From NCBI GenBank assembly GCA_027592105.1, contig JAQCLA010000010.1, positions 1 to 21,790 of the forward strand: a stretch of 21,790 nt of DNA, written 5' to 3'. The position numbers were made by a program, and so were the translations under genes. The notes under the pieces were generated by a model. That model did not search any database. It was not told the origin of the DNA and saw only the letters and a list, made by a program, of their open reading frames with translations. This DNA is from Pseudomonadota bacterium. Its GTDB lineage: Bacteria; Pseudomonadota; Alphaproteobacteria; Rhodobacterales; Rhodobacteraceae. Positions 5,609 through 14,545 of this stretch are shown one piece after another (positions within the stretch are counted from its first letter, which is position 1; each line of letters starts with the position of its first letter).

Positions 5609-6787
5609 CATGATGCCACGCAATTCGGCCAGTCCCCGCATCCGCCCGATCAGCGGGTAGCCCGGCATCATCGGGCGGTCGAGGTCGGACAAGAGCGCGT
5701 GCCCGTGATCGGGGCGCATGGGGATGATCGCGTCGGTGCGCCCCTCATCGGCCCTGCGGGCTTGCTCTGCCATCAGCGCGCGGATGGTGGCGACCATATC
5801 GGTGTCACCCGCCAGATGCGCGCTTTCGGTAAAAGAACAGCGCCCACCGCGCATCGGCCCACGCGTGGTATTGCGCAGATGGACGAAATGGATATGCGGC
5901 CCCAGCCGCGCGATGAAGCTGGCCGGATCGAAGCCCGGATCGACACCGAGCGATCCGGTGCAGAAGGTGATACCATTGGCCGGGCTTGGTACGGCTGCGA
6001 CAAGGCTGGCGTAATCATCGGCCGTCGACACGATCCGCGGCAGGCCCAAAAGCGGGAATGGCGGGTCATCGGGATGACAGCACAGTCTCAGGCCCAACGC
6101 CTCGGCGGTCGGCACCACCTCGGACAGGAAATCGGCCAGATGCGTGCGCAGCCGTGCGGCATCGATGCCCGCGTAGCTGGCCAGCGCCGCGCGCACATCT
6201 GCGATGTCCCAATGCTCGGCCGCACCGGGCAGCCCCGCCACGATATTGCGCGCCAAGGCCGCTTGTCGGGCCTCGCTGCGCGCGGCATGACGGCCTGCGG
6301 CCTCTTCGCGGAGGTCATCGGGATAGTCGTCAACGGCACCCGAACGGGCCAAGGTGAACAGGTCGAAGCCCACGAAATCGGCCAGTTCGAAATGCATCGC
6401 CCGCCCGCCGCCCGGCACGGGATGGGCAAGATCGGTGCGCGTCCAGTCCAGCACCGGCATGAAATTGTAACAGATCACCTTGATCCCGGCGGCGGCCAAA
6501 TGGTGCAGGCTTTGGCGGTAAGCATCGAAATGCGCGCGCCAGTCACCTGTCTGGGTCTTGATCGCCTCCGAGACAGGCAGGCTTTCGACCACATCCCATG
6601 TCAGCCCGCTTGGCGCATCAGGCGCGCCTTCGATCTCGGCCTTGCGTTTTACGATCTCAGCGGGTGACCAGACTTCCCCCGTCGGCACATGGTGCAGCGC
6701 AGACACGATCCCGTGGGCGCCTGTCTGTACGATCTCGGGGATGGTGATCTCATCGGCGGGGCCAAACCAGCGCCATGTTTCGCGCAT
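5594..6787 (-). CDS. uxuA: Mannonate dehydratase UxuA
   Basis: 397 residues, the normal length. UxuA dehydrates D-mannonate to 2-keto-3-deoxy-D-gluconate, the last hexuronate-specific step before KDG kinase and aldolase. Family-typical stretches are the N-terminus MRETWRWFGPADEI, the TGAHGIVSALHHVPTGEVW block (22-40), and KVICYNFMPVLDWTRTDL (103-120). HPDDPPFPLLGLPRIVST (about residue 235), TFCTGSLG, HFVHLRNT and MRPDHGH carry the His, Cys, His and Asp of the metal site. It is the last gene of the leftward sugar operon, starting one base after the transporter ATPase stop and ending inside the terminator hairpin. It is a cytoplasmic enzyme using Mn2+ or Fe2+. Identification is secure, and it is the main clue that the operon handles a uronate- or aldonate-related compound. 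Confidence 0.96.
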   Translation of the reverse strand: MRETWRWFGPADEITIPEIVQTGAHGIVSALHHVPTGEVWSPAEIVKRKAEIEGAPDAPSGLTWDVVESLPVSEAIKTQTGDWRAHFDAYRQSLHHLAAAGIKVICYNFMPVLDWTRTDLAHPVPGGGRAMHFELADFVGFDLFTLARSGAVDDYPDDLREEAAGRHAARSEARQAALARNIVAGLPGAAEHWDIADVRAALASYAGIDAARLRTHLADFLSEVVPTAEALGLRLCCHPDDPPFPLLGLPRIVSTADDYASLVAAVPSPANGITFCTGSLGVDPGFDPASFIARLGPHIHFVHLRNTTRGPMRGGRCSFTESAHLAGDTDMVATIRALMAEQARRADEGRTDAIIPMRPDHGHALLSDLDRPMMPGYPLIGRMRGLAELRGIMAACR

Positions 6788-6788
6788 C

Positions 6789-7868
6789 TCAATCCATCCT
6801 CAGGCTCAGGCCCGTATCGGTATCAAACAGATGCATCTCATCCGTCGGTGCATCGACATGGATCACATCGCCCAGATCGATCCCGGTCTGACCGGGGCTA
6901 TGCAAGGTGATGGCCGTGCCGCTGGCGGTCTGGCCGTAGACATAGCTTTCACCGCCAAGCTGCTCGACCGCGCGCACCGCGACCTTGACCGGCCCTGCGT
7001 CGGCCGCATGCAGATGATTTGGCCGAATACCCAAGGTGACATTGGCCCCTGAACGCTGCGCAAAGCCCGCTTGCGGGATGGCCAAGACCTCGCCCGTCTC
7101 AAGGCGCAAGCGCGCGCGATCATCGGCATCGACCTGACCGGACAGGAAATTCATCTTGGGGCTGCCGATAAAGCCCGCAACGAACAAATTCGCAGGGCGG
7201 TTATACAGGTCGAGCGGCGCGCCGAATTGTTCGAGCTTGCCCAGCCGCAGCACCGCGATCTTATCGGCCATGGTCATCGCCTCGACCTGATCATGGGTGA
7301 CATAGATCATCGTGTTACCAAGGCGGCGATGCAGCGCCGCGATCTCGCCGCGCATATCGACGCGCAACTCGGCATCGAGGTTCGAGAGCGGCTCGTCAAA
7401 CAAGAACCCCCGCGGCTCGCGCACCACGGCGCGTCCGATGGCGACGCGCTGGCGCTGACCGCCCGACAAATCCTTGGGGCGGCGGTCAAGCAGCATGTCG
7501 ATTTGCAGCATACGGGCCACTTCGCCCACCTTGGTGGCGATCTCGGCGCGCGGGGTCTGGATGTTCTCAAGCCCGAAGGACAGGTTTTGACGCACCGTCA
7601 TATGCGGGTAAAGCGCGTAGGATTGAAACACCATCGCCAGCCCGCGGTCGGCGGCGGGGATATCATTGACCACCTCGCCCCCGATGGCGATATCGCCCTC
7701 GGTGATCCCCTCAAGCCCCGAGATCATCCGCAAAAGCGTGGATTTCCCGCAGCCGGATGGGCCGACGAAAACGCAGAACTCGCCATGCGCGATCGACAGG
7801 TCGATACCCTTGATCACCTCGGCCTGCCCATAGGCCTTGCGCACGCCCCGCAGTTCAATCGCGGCCAT
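6789..7868 (-). CDS. Carbohydrate ABC transporter ATP-binding protein (UgpC/MalK/MsmK-like)
   Basis: 359 residues. Walker A GPSGCGKST (36-44), Q-loop Q82, signature LSGGQ (134-138), Walker B GFLFDEP (154-160) and switch H192 (VTHDQ) are all present. The C-terminal third (about 240-359) is the OB-fold regulatory domain of CUT1 ATPases, starting FVAGFIGSPKMNFLSG and containing LGIRPNHL. The enzyme sits on the inner face of the membrane and powers the two permeases encoded upstream, 33 bases away. It is likely specific to this importer because it lies in the operon, although such ATPases can be shared. Confidence 0.95.
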   Translation of the reverse strand: MAAIELRGVRKAYGQAEVIKGIDLSIAHGEFCVFVGPSGCGKSTLLRMISGLEGITEGDIAIGGEVVNDIPAADRGLAMVFQSYALYPHMTVRQNLSFGLENIQTPRAEIATKVGEVARMLQIDMLLDRRPKDLSGGQRQRVAIGRAVVREPRGFLFDEPLSNLDAELRVDMRGEIAALHRRLGNTMIYVTHDQVEAMTMADKIAVLRLGKLEQFGAPLDLYNRPANLFVAGFIGSPKMNFLSGQVDADDRARLRLETGEVLAIPQAGFAQRSGANVTLGIRPNHLHAADAGPVKVAVRAVEQLGGESYVYGQTASGTAITLHSPGQTGIDLGDVIHVDAPTDEMHLFDTDTGLSLRMD

Positions 7869-7901
7869 TCTTTGATCCCCCGGTATTTTGTCGCCCGGCT
7901 G

Positions 7902-8954
7902 TCATTTGCCACCCGTCGAGGCGATGCCCGTCGCGATGTATTTCTGCAAGAACATGAAAACCAACGCGATGGGCAGAAGTGTGAGAACAGTCATCGCCAA
8001 AAGCGAGGACCATTGCGTCTGCAACTCGCCCTGAAAGGAATTCAATGCCAGTTGCAGAGTGAAATTCTCCGATTGCGTCAGCACGATCAGCGGCCAAAGA
8101 AAATCATTCCAGCGCCACATGATCGCAAGGATCGCCAGCACCGCGATGGCAGGTGCAGAAAGCGGCAAGATGATGCGCCAATAGATCTTCCACTCGCTGG
8201 CCTTGTCCATCCGCGCGGCATCCAAGATCTCATCGGGGATGGTCAGCATGTATTGGCGAAGCAAGAACACCCCCGTGGGCGTGGCCGCCCCCGGAATGAT
8301 CACCCCCCAAAGCGAGTTGAACATGCCCAGTTCCGTCACGATCAAGAACAAGGGAACCAAGACCACCGTTTGCGGGATCATCAGGGTGCCGATCACCAGC
8401 AAAAGAACAGCCGTGCGCCCCCGGAAATGGTATTTCGACAAGGCAAACGCGGCCATTGAATTGGTCAAGAGCATGATCAAGGTCGCGCTGACCGTGATGA
8501 ATGTCGAATTCCAGAAATAGAGCAGGAAATTGAACCGCCCGAACAGGTCGGTGTAATTCTCGGTGGCCAGCGTGAAACGTTCGACCGGCGCGCGATCGGC
8601 GATGTCGATGGTCAGCCGTGTTTCGGGATCAGCGGGGTCGACCATTTGCGCGCGCAGGCCCACACGGCGCAGCTGCGCGAGGATCTTGCCTTCGTGCTCG
8701 CCGCCGGTGATCTGGAAAAGCGGCAAGGGGTCGGCATGCCCCTCCAGTATGATTGTCTGCTGCTGATAGGGCAAGAAGGTGGGCGGATAGCGCTGCAGAT
8801 CAGCCTCGGTCTTGAAGCTGGACAAGACCAGCCAGATCACCGGGAAGAACATCAAGAAAACGCCCAGAAACAGGTAGCTGTAGCTGGCCCAATCGCTCCA
8901 GTGCAGCCGCGCGCCGCCGCGCGTGGCGGTCAAAAAGGCCAAGGTGCGGCTCAT
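7902..8954 (-). CDS. Carbohydrate ABC transporter permease, MalG type, with periplasmic insertion
   Basis: 350 residues, about 70 more than the usual 270-280. TM1 is at about 26-46. The EAA loop that contacts the ATPase is at 242-266 (DEILDAARMDKASEWKIYWR and following). The FTLATENYTDLF stretch (128-139), which in ordinary MalG proteins lies shortly after TM1, is displaced by an insert of about 65 residues (62-126) rich in charged residues and predicted periplasmic. The start ATG at 8954 has GAGG about 7-10 bases upstream. A 90-base gap separates it from the preceding permease gene, larger than elsewhere in the operon; I see no gene in that gap. The inserted domain may contact the binding protein or substrate (inference). 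Confidence 0.93.
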   Translation of the reverse strand: MSRTLAFLTATRGGARLHWSDWASYSYLFLGVFLMFFPVIWLVLSSFKTEADLQRYPPTFLPYQQQTIILEGHADPLPLFQITGGEHEGKILAQLRRVGLRAQMVDPADPETRLTIDIADRAPVERFTLATENYTDLFGRFNFLLYFWNSTFITVSATLIMLLTNSMAAFALSKYHFRGRTAVLLLVIGTLMIPQTVVLVPLFLIVTELGMFNSLWGVIIPGAATPTGVFLLRQYMLTIPDEILDAARMDKASEWKIYWRIILPLSAPAIAVLAILAIMWRWNDFLWPLIVLTQSENFTLQLALNSFQGELQTQWSSLLAMTVLTLLPIALVFMFLQKYIATGIASTGGK

Positions 8955-9044
8955 GCCATGGCCTCGGCCAGCCGGGGCTCCGCCCGTTCGTAGGCCGAAA
9001 CCTCCACTGGATGTTTCGCCTTCGCGTTGCGCAGGAGCGCCAAA

Positions 9045-10106
9045 TCACCCATTCGCCGACCTCCGGTTGAGCCAAAGCTGCACCAAGGTCAGCACCACCA
9101 AGACGCCCGCCACCAACAGCGAGGCCGCCGCCGCCAGCCCGAACAAGCGCGGCGCACCGGCAAAACCCTCTTCGTAGATATACTGGATGATGAAGGTCGT
9201 GGCCGTGCCGGGCCCACCGCCGGTGAAGGCATAGACCTCGTCAAAGGTCTGCACGCCCTTGATCAGCGCCAAAACCAGCACCACCAACATGGTGGGCGAC
9301 AAAAGCGGCAGCGTGATGCGCCGAAACACCCGCCATGCGCTGGCGCGGTCCATGGTCGCCGCCTCATAGACATCGCGCGGGATGGCTTGCAGCCCGGCCA
9401 GCAAGATCAGCGTGTAAAACCCCATATGCGCCCAGACCGACAAGAATACCGACCAGCCGAACGCCCAATCGGCATCCACCAGCCAGTTGTAGCCGCCCAC
9501 CCCGGTCCAATCGAGAAATGCATTGAGCACCCCTTCGCGCTGCAAGATCCACTTCCAGATCAAGGCGACGACCACGGGCGACAGCAGCACGGGGAAAAAG
9601 AAAACCGCGCGGAAAAAGCCGCGCGCACGGATTTCGCGGTTCAAGACGATGGCGGTCAGCAGCGAAAAGGCGACCATGATCCCAACCTGCAGCGTCACGA
9701 ACCATGTCGTGTTCCACACCGCGCGCCAGAATTTATCCTCGCGGCAGGAATTGGGATCGAGATAATTGGCGCAATCGAGTAACTGCGCGAAATTTTGCGC
9801 CCCGACATGCGGCCGGTCGACCAAAAGGACGTTAGCCCCCCCGGTCACGGCATAACTCACATTCAAAATCACAGGAAAAAAGGCGAAAAGTCCAAATAGC
9901 AACAGGTTCGGGAGTAAAAAGACCCAAGCCAGATGATTGATCCCAAGCAAGCGTTGCAATCCGAGCATGGGGATTTCAATGGCCCGCATGATCGGTGTGA
10001 TCACTTGCAGCAAGATACTGTCCCCCTTGCTGCGCAATGGACCGCCTGTTGACATTCGCGTGGGTGGGGCGGGCGCCTTTGCGCCCTGCCCCTTTGTATC
10101 GGCCAT
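9045..10106 (-). CDS. Carbohydrate ABC transporter permease, MalF/UgpA type
   Basis: 353 residues. An unusual cytosolic N-terminal tail of about 55 residues, rich in Ala, Pro, Gly and Lys, precedes TM1 (about 58-82). The periplasmic loop after TM1 contains C112 and C121 (DCANYLDPNSC), which could form a disulfide. Further helices follow around 134-156, 168-187 and 217-239. The EAA loop is at 248-269 (EAATMDRASAWRVFRRITLP), and the GGGPGTATTF stretch typical of MalF proteins follows. It starts 6 bases after the binding-protein stop. Together with the MalG-type partner it forms the import channel of a CUT1 system. Confidence 0.94.
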   Translation of the reverse strand: MADTKGQGAKAPAPPTRMSTGGPLRSKGDSILLQVITPIMRAIEIPMLGLQRLLGINHLAWVFLLPNLLLFGLFAFFPVILNVSYAVTGGANVLLVDRPHVGAQNFAQLLDCANYLDPNSCREDKFWRAVWNTTWFVTLQVGIMVAFSLLTAIVLNREIRARGFFRAVFFFPVLLSPVVVALIWKWILQREGVLNAFLDWTGVGGYNWLVDADWAFGWSVFLSVWAHMGFYTLILLAGLQAIPRDVYEAATMDRASAWRVFRRITLPLLSPTMLVVLVLALIKGVQTFDEVYAFTGGGPGTATTFIIQYIYEEGFAGAPRLFGLAAAASLLVAGVLVVLTLVQLWLNRRSANG

Positions 10107-10112
10107 GCTGGA

Positions 10113-11378
10113 TTACTTGACTGCGGCCAGCGCAGCTTCCAGATCGCTTGCCATACGCGCCACGGCATCCTCGACGCTCAATTCGCCGACGATCGCTTGG
10201 CTTACACGCTCGGCGGTGATGCCGAACATGGCGCGGTTATTGGCATAACCCTGATAGCGGAAGGCGGCAGGGGACACATCGGCCAGATCGGCCGCGAATG
10301 CCGACAAGGCCGCCGCCGCTGCGGGCGAGGCACCTTCGAAATCGACACCTGCGGCTGCGACGCCCAGATGCGCAGGCAGGTTGCGGGTGCGTGCCGTCAC
10401 CTCGGCATAGATATCTTCTTGCGCGAGGAAGTCGATCACGGCTGCCACTGTCTCGGGGTGCTGCGTCTGTGCAAAGCCCACGATACCAGCACCGCCGGGC
10501 ATGCCCGAACAGACACCGACCGGGCCACAGGGTGAGCCGACGACACGCCAATCGAACAGATCGCCAACCTGGCTGTCCATCCGGCCGACCTGCCAGCTCC
10601 CGGAGTAGTAGAACACCAACTCGCCATTGATGAACTCTTGCGCCGCGTCTTGATAAGTCGCGCCGCCTTGGCCGGCCCAGACATCGCGCGCCATGGTGCC
10701 GTCATTGTTCCACTCCACGAACTGTGCCGTGAACGCGGCAAAGCCCTCATCCGACAAGGTCGGTGTTCCATCCTCGGCAACGATCGCTGCGCCATAGCTG
10801 ATCGCGGGGCCAGCAAAGCGGTGTCCGGTACGGTCGATGGCCATCGGGAAAGGTGTGTCGGTCGCAGCAGCGACCGCGCGCGCGGCAGCGGCCCAATCAT
10901 CCCAGCTGGCATCAGCGGCGGGCATCGCGACGCCTGCTTGCTCGAACAGCGTGGCATTCACAAAGGCGCCCGTGATGGTCAACTGGCTATGCATGCCGTT
11001 GATCGCATTGCCACCGGCCGCACCACGATACCAGCCAAGCGTGTCGCCAAAGGCTGCTTCCCAATAGGCGCGGTCAACATGAGGTGCCAGATCGAGATAA
11101 TACTGCGACAGACCGCCCAGATCGGTGACCTTGGCCATATCTGGCCCACTGCCTGCGGCCAACTGCACCGGCAGGTTCTCGAGGATCGCCTGATAGGGGA
11201 CCACGTCCACGATCACGTCGACGCCGGGATTGGCGGCCTCGAAGCGCGAGAGCACGTCGTCATAGACTTCGCATTCATTGCCATCGGAATAGCACATAAA
11301 GCGGATTTCCTGCGCCATGGCAGGTGCGGCCAGCGTCAGCGCAAGGGCTGTCGTGCCGAAAAGTTTCAGATGCGTCAT
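10113..11378 (-). CDS. Extracellular sugar-binding protein, family 1 (CUT1 ABC importer)
   Basis: 421 residues from the ATG at 11378. A Sec signal peptide occupies residues 1-22 (MTHLKLFGTTALALTLAAPAMA). The fold is recognisable from FEAANPGVDVIVDVVPYQAILENLPVQLAAG, DMAKVTDLG, and the glycine-rich late segment GMPGGAGIVGF. Cys pairs C29/C36 and the two in SPCGPVGVC may form disulfides. GGGAGG lies just upstream; the ATG at 11378 is better spaced from it than the adjacent ATG at 11381. An in-frame extension to 11522 has no signal character and is rejected. A 61-base gap separates it from the preceding dehydrogenase gene, so this highly expressed component could have its own promoter or processing. 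The ligand is unknown; neighbours suggest a uronic- or aldonic-acid sugar. Confidence 0.94.
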   Translation of the reverse strand: MTHLKLFGTTALALTLAAPAMAQEIRFMCYSDGNECEVYDDVLSRFEAANPGVDVIVDVVPYQAILENLPVQLAAGSGPDMAKVTDLGGLSQYYLDLAPHVDRAYWEAAFGDTLGWYRGAAGGNAINGMHSQLTITGAFVNATLFEQAGVAMPAADASWDDWAAAARAVAAATDTPFPMAIDRTGHRFAGPAISYGAAIVAEDGTPTLSDEGFAAFTAQFVEWNNDGTMARDVWAGQGGATYQDAAQEFINGELVFYYSGSWQVGRMDSQVGDLFDWRVVGSPCGPVGVCSGMPGGAGIVGFAQTQHPETVAAVIDFLAQEDIYAEVTARTRNLPAHLGVAAAGVDFEGASPAAAAALSAFAADLADVSPAAFRYQGYANNRAMFGITAERVSQAIVGELSVEDAVARMASDLEAALAAVK

Positions 11379-11442
11379 CATTTTCCTCCCTTGGAACCGA
11401 GGCCTCCCTGCCCCGGCAAAACAGCCCTGCCCGAGGCCGTGT

Positions 11443-12513
11443 TCAACGGTCTTGTTCAGGCAGCCAGCTTGCGTAGCAGTCTGACCCGAATGTGAGCGGT
11501 AACACAACCTCTTTACCGCCACGCGCCGCTGCGTAAATCGCGGTGACCAGTTCGATTGATCGCCTTCCGTCCATAAGCGTCACCTCTTGGCCCGGTGACG
11601 ACGCGAGTGCTGCGGCGATTGCCGCGAAATACCCGACGAAACCGGCCGGTGCCTGTGGGTCGAGCCCGGCCAGAATCGCATCGATGCCCCCCTGCTGCGC
11701 CGGATCGCGGGCGACAAAGCGCCATTGCCCCATCGCGGGCGCATAAGGCAGATCGCCCGAGGTGGCCGTCAGCCCCGAAAAAACGAATCGCAGCCGCGTC
11801 TGGTCGCCCGCTGCCCCAAGCGTGACCGATGACGTCGCCAGAGCGCCGTTCGCAAAGCGGATGGCGATGGCTGCGCAATCCTCGGTCTCGATAGGGTTGA
11901 CGCGGGTGGCCAATGTCGCGCTGACCGCCGCTGGCGCGCCGAAATAGCGACAGAGCAAATCGTGATTATGGATCGCATGGCCAAGCACCGCGCCGCCACG
12001 CTCACCTGCCCATGTGCCGCGCCATGGCACGGCATAGTAATCGGGGCCACGGTTCCAATGCGTCTCGAGCGATGCGACCTGCGGCTGACCGGCAAGGCCC
12101 GCGGCGATAAGCGCATCAAGCGCCGCCGTGGCAGGCCCATAGCGATATTGAAACACGGGAAAGACCTGCCGCCCCGCCGCCTGTGCTGCGGCCTCCAACA
12201 CGTCACATTCGACAAGCGAAGGCGCGATGGGCTTTTCCAGCACCACATGACGGCCCGCCTGCAAGGCCTGCAGCGCGACGGGCACATGCAGATGCGGCGG
12301 CAGGCAGACATCGACCAGATCGACGCCCGGATCGGCCAAGGCCGCGGCGATGTCGGTGGAAATCGCGATGGTCGGATCGCCGCCTGCCACCTCTGCCGCA
12401 CGCGCGCTGTCCAGATCGATCAGCCAGCGCACGGCGAACTGGTCGGGCAATGCGCGGTATCCGGCCAGATGCTCGCGCCCGATTCCCGCCCCGATGATGG
12501 CGACCCCGATCAT
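11443..12513 (-). CDS. Gfo/Idh/MocA-family NAD(P)-dependent dehydrogenase (third of three)
   Basis: 356 residues. A Rossmann N-terminus with GAGIGR (8-13) and an acidic end of the second strand (LIDLD, 31-35) suggest NAD(H). The hallmark motif VVLEKP (90-95) holds the catalytic Lys94. The C-terminal alpha/beta domain contains WNRGPDYYAVPWRGTW (153-168) and a GGAVLGHAIHNHDL motif (173-186) with H182 and D185. The ATG at 12513 overlaps the preceding stop (ATGA). The layout of both domains closely parallels the first dehydrogenase of the operon (13508-14524), so these two look like paralogues. Family enzymes oxidise or reduce sugar, inositol or sugar-acid hydroxyls; the exact substrate cannot be read here. 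Confidence 0.92.
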   Translation of the reverse strand: MIGVAIIGAGIGREHLAGYRALPDQFAVRWLIDLDSARAAEVAGGDPTIAISTDIAAALADPGVDLVDVCLPPHLHVPVALQALQAGRHVVLEKPIAPSLVECDVLEAAAQAAGRQVFPVFQYRYGPATAALDALIAAGLAGQPQVASLETHWNRGPDYYAVPWRGTWAGERGGAVLGHAIHNHDLLCRYFGAPAAVSATLATRVNPIETEDCAAIAIRFANGALATSSVTLGAAGDQTRLRFVFSGLTATSGDLPYAPAMGQWRFVARDPAQQGGIDAILAGLDPQAPAGFVGYFAAIAAALASSPGQEVTLMDGRRSIELVTAIYAAARGGKEVVLPLTFGSDCYASWLPEQDR

Positions 12514-13511
12514 GCGCGCGCCTCGGCGATGGCTTGCGCCTGTAGCGCCAGCCGCATCACGGTAAAGGCGTGTTCTTGCGGCATGGCGGTTTCGGTCCGG
12601 TCGCGGATATCGGCGATGATCCGCGCGAAATAGGGCAGGCCCGCATCTGACGCATCGATCATCTCGCAGCGGTCTGCGTTCACCAGCACGAGGTGATCTG
12701 TCCCCGGCCGCCCGCCCACATCGACATATTTGCGCAGCTCGATATAGCCCTCGGTGCCGAGGATCGTCAGCCGTCCATCGCCCCAAGTGGGCAGCGCGTC
12801 GGGCGTGAACCAATCGACGCGGATATAGCCGCGCCCCTCGGGTGCGCTGAGCGCGATCTCGCCGAAATCCTGCAGACCCGGATCAGCGGGATGGGCGATA
12901 TTGGCAACGCTTGCCAGCGTGATGTGGGCATCATTTGCCCCTGTGAAAAACAGGAACTGATCGATCTGATGGCTGGCGATATCGGTCAAGATACCGCCAT
13001 AGGCAGCGCGGTCGAAGAACCAGTCGGGCCGGGTCGCGCGGTTCAGGCGATGCGGGCCAAGGCCCACGGTCTGCACCACGCGGCCAATGGCCCCTTGCGC
13101 CACCAGTTCGGCGGCGCGGGTGACGGCGGGCACCTCGAAGCGTTCGGAGAAATCGACCGACCAGATGCGCCCGGTCTGCGCCTGCATGGCCATGATCGCG
13201 TCAAGCTGGGCTATGGTGGTGCAGCCGGGCTTGTCGGTCATCACATCCTTGCCTGCCGCCATCGCGGCGATGGCATGGGCGGCGCGGTCGCGCGGGATGC
13301 AGGAGATGACGATCAGATCGATACTTGGATCATTCAAGAGCGCCTGCCAATGATCCACGCGCGGCACATCGGGAAAGCGTTTGACAAATCCTTCCAGCGG
13401 CTCGGGCGCGCCTTCGGTCCACCAGCCGGCGAACTCCGCCCCCTCGGCCATCAGATTGGCGGCCATGCCAAAGATATGGCGGTGATCGATGCCAATGGCA
13501 GCGAATTTCAT
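12510..13511 (-). CDS. Gfo/Idh/MocA-family oxidoreductase, atypical subfamily (second of three)
   Basis: 333 residues from an ATG at 13511 that overlaps the preceding stop (ATGA). The N-terminus MKFAAIGIDHRHIFGMAANL has no Gly-x-Gly-x-x-Gly loop; the glycines are replaced by GIDHRHIF. The usual EKP is DKP (residues 93-95, MTDKPGC), which keeps the catalytic Lys94. The second domain keeps GGILTDIASHQIDQF (172-186) with D178, H181 and D184. A WGDGRLTILGTEGYIELRKY stretch is family-typical. The protein belongs to the superfamily but to a different branch from its two neighbours. It could be a dehydrogenase with altered cofactor binding. Placement between the other two dehydrogenases with 4-base overlaps indicates co-translation in fixed ratio. 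Confidence 0.9.
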   Translation of the reverse strand: MKFAAIGIDHRHIFGMAANLMAEGAEFAGWWTEGAPEPLEGFVKRFPDVPRVDHWQALLNDPSIDLIVISCIPRDRAAHAIAAMAAGKDVMTDKPGCTTIAQLDAIMAMQAQTGRIWSVDFSERFEVPAVTRAAELVAQGAIGRVVQTVGLGPHRLNRATRPDWFFDRAAYGGILTDIASHQIDQFLFFTGANDAHITLASVANIAHPADPGLQDFGEIALSAPEGRGYIRVDWFTPDALPTWGDGRLTILGTEGYIELRKYVDVGGRPGTDHLVLVNADRCEMIDASDAGLPYFARIIADIRDRTETAMPQEHAFTVMRLALQAQAIAEARA

Positions 13512-14524
13512 GATGCAACCTCGATTGTCTGGCCCAGCCGGGCCGATTGGGTGATGGCGTCGATTAGAATATGGGCGGCAAGCGCCCCCTGCCCTGTTAC
13601 GCAAGGCGCGCGGCCATCGCGCAGCGCATCGCAGAAATCTTCGACAACGGCTTGGTGCCAATCATGGGTGAAGGCCATCGGATCAGCCCCGCCGCCCGTG
13701 CCTGCCTGCGCGCCGATGCGCTCGACCCGGCCATCACGATGGCTGAGCGTCAGGATACCCGCCTCCAGATGCAGGGAGGCGCGCGCGAAATGCAGGCGGA
13801 TGCTTTCGGCCCCGCCGGGAAAACTGGCCGTGCTGGCCGTCAGCCACCCCACTGCGCCTTGCGCAAACCGCAGGCCCGCAACCGCGACATCCTCGGCCTC
13901 CATCTGATGCAACCGCGTCGTGGCGGTCATCGCCTGCACCGATGCGACAGGGCCGGTCAACGACAAGGCAAGATCGATGGTATGGATCGCTTGGCTGATC
14001 AGAACACCGCCGCCATCGCGCGCATATGTGCCGCGTCCCGGCGCATCGTAATAGGCCTGATCGCGCCACCACGGCACGTTGATCTCGGCCAGCCCCAGTG
14101 GCCCCAGATCACCCGAGGCGACAAGTGCCGCCGCCGCTTGCGAGGCTTCGCGCATGCGGTGTTGAAACACCACGCCCAGCGTGACGCCTGCATCGGCGCA
14201 AAGATCGACCACTGCGCGCGCCTCCGCCAGATCGCGGGCGACAGGTTTTTCCAGCAAGATATGTTTGCCCGCCGCCACCAGCGGCGCGATGATCGCGGCG
14301 CGCGCATTGGGCGGGGTGATGACAATGGCAAAGGTGACATCAGGGTCGGCGGCCACTGCGGCCAAATCGGGATAGACGCGCGCACCCGGAGCCGAGGCCT
14401 GCGCGCGGGCCGGATCGCGCGACCAAATCCCGGTCAGGCGCAGCCCATTCGCATCGCGGATCGCGGCCAAATGGGTCGCTGCCACCATGCCTGCCCCGAT
14501 CAATGCAACACCGAGCTCGGCCAT
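13508..14524 (-). CDS. Gfo/Idh/MocA-family NAD(P)-dependent dehydrogenase (first of three)
   Basis: 338 residues. Rossmann motif GAGMVA (10-15), catalytic ILLEKP (89-94) with Lys93, and GGGVLISQAIHTIDLA (171-186) with H181 and D184. WWRDQAYYDAPGRGTY (152-167) matches the corresponding block in the third dehydrogenase. The ATG at 14524 has AGGA about 10 bases upstream; longer frames to 14917 cross the control region and lack conserved sequence. It is the first gene of the leftward sugar operon, divergent from the SDR gene. A plausible role is oxidation or epimerisation, via a keto intermediate, of the imported sugar acid on the way to D-mannonate. The substrate is not determinable from sequence. 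Confidence 0.92.
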   Translation of the reverse strand: MAELGVALIGAGMVAATHLAAIRDANGLRLTGIWSRDPARAQASAPGARVYPDLAAVAADPDVTFAIVITPPNARAAIIAPLVAAGKHILLEKPVARDLAEARAVVDLCADAGVTLGVVFQHRMREASQAAAALVASGDLGPLGLAEINVPWWRDQAYYDAPGRGTYARDGGGVLISQAIHTIDLALSLTGPVASVQAMTATTRLHQMEAEDVAVAGLRFAQGAVGWLTASTASFPGGAESIRLHFARASLHLEAGILTLSHRDGRVERIGAQAGTGGGADPMAFTHDWHQAVVEDFCDALRDGRAPCVTGQGALAAHILIDAITQSARLGQTIEVAS

Positions 14525-14545
14525 GCCATTTTCCTTTTCCGCCCA

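Noticed and set aside
7071..8459. A 462-codon plus-strand open frame across the ABC ATPase and permease genes
   Set aside because: Antisense shadow of two clear transporter genes; no domain, biased composition, spans unrelated gene boundaries.
8955..9044. Possible small gene in the 90-base gap between the two sugar permeases
   Set aside because: Only shadow frames are open, with no start preceded by a ribosome binding site and no conserved sequence.
11379..11522. Extension of the sugar-binding protein upstream of its signal peptide
   Set aside because: The signal peptide must be N-terminal and GGGAGG lies directly before the ATG at 11378.
12693..13907. A 404-codon plus-strand open frame opposite the dehydrogenase genes
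   Set aside because: Antisense shadow of two Gfo/Idh/MocA genes with coherent motifs on the minus strand.
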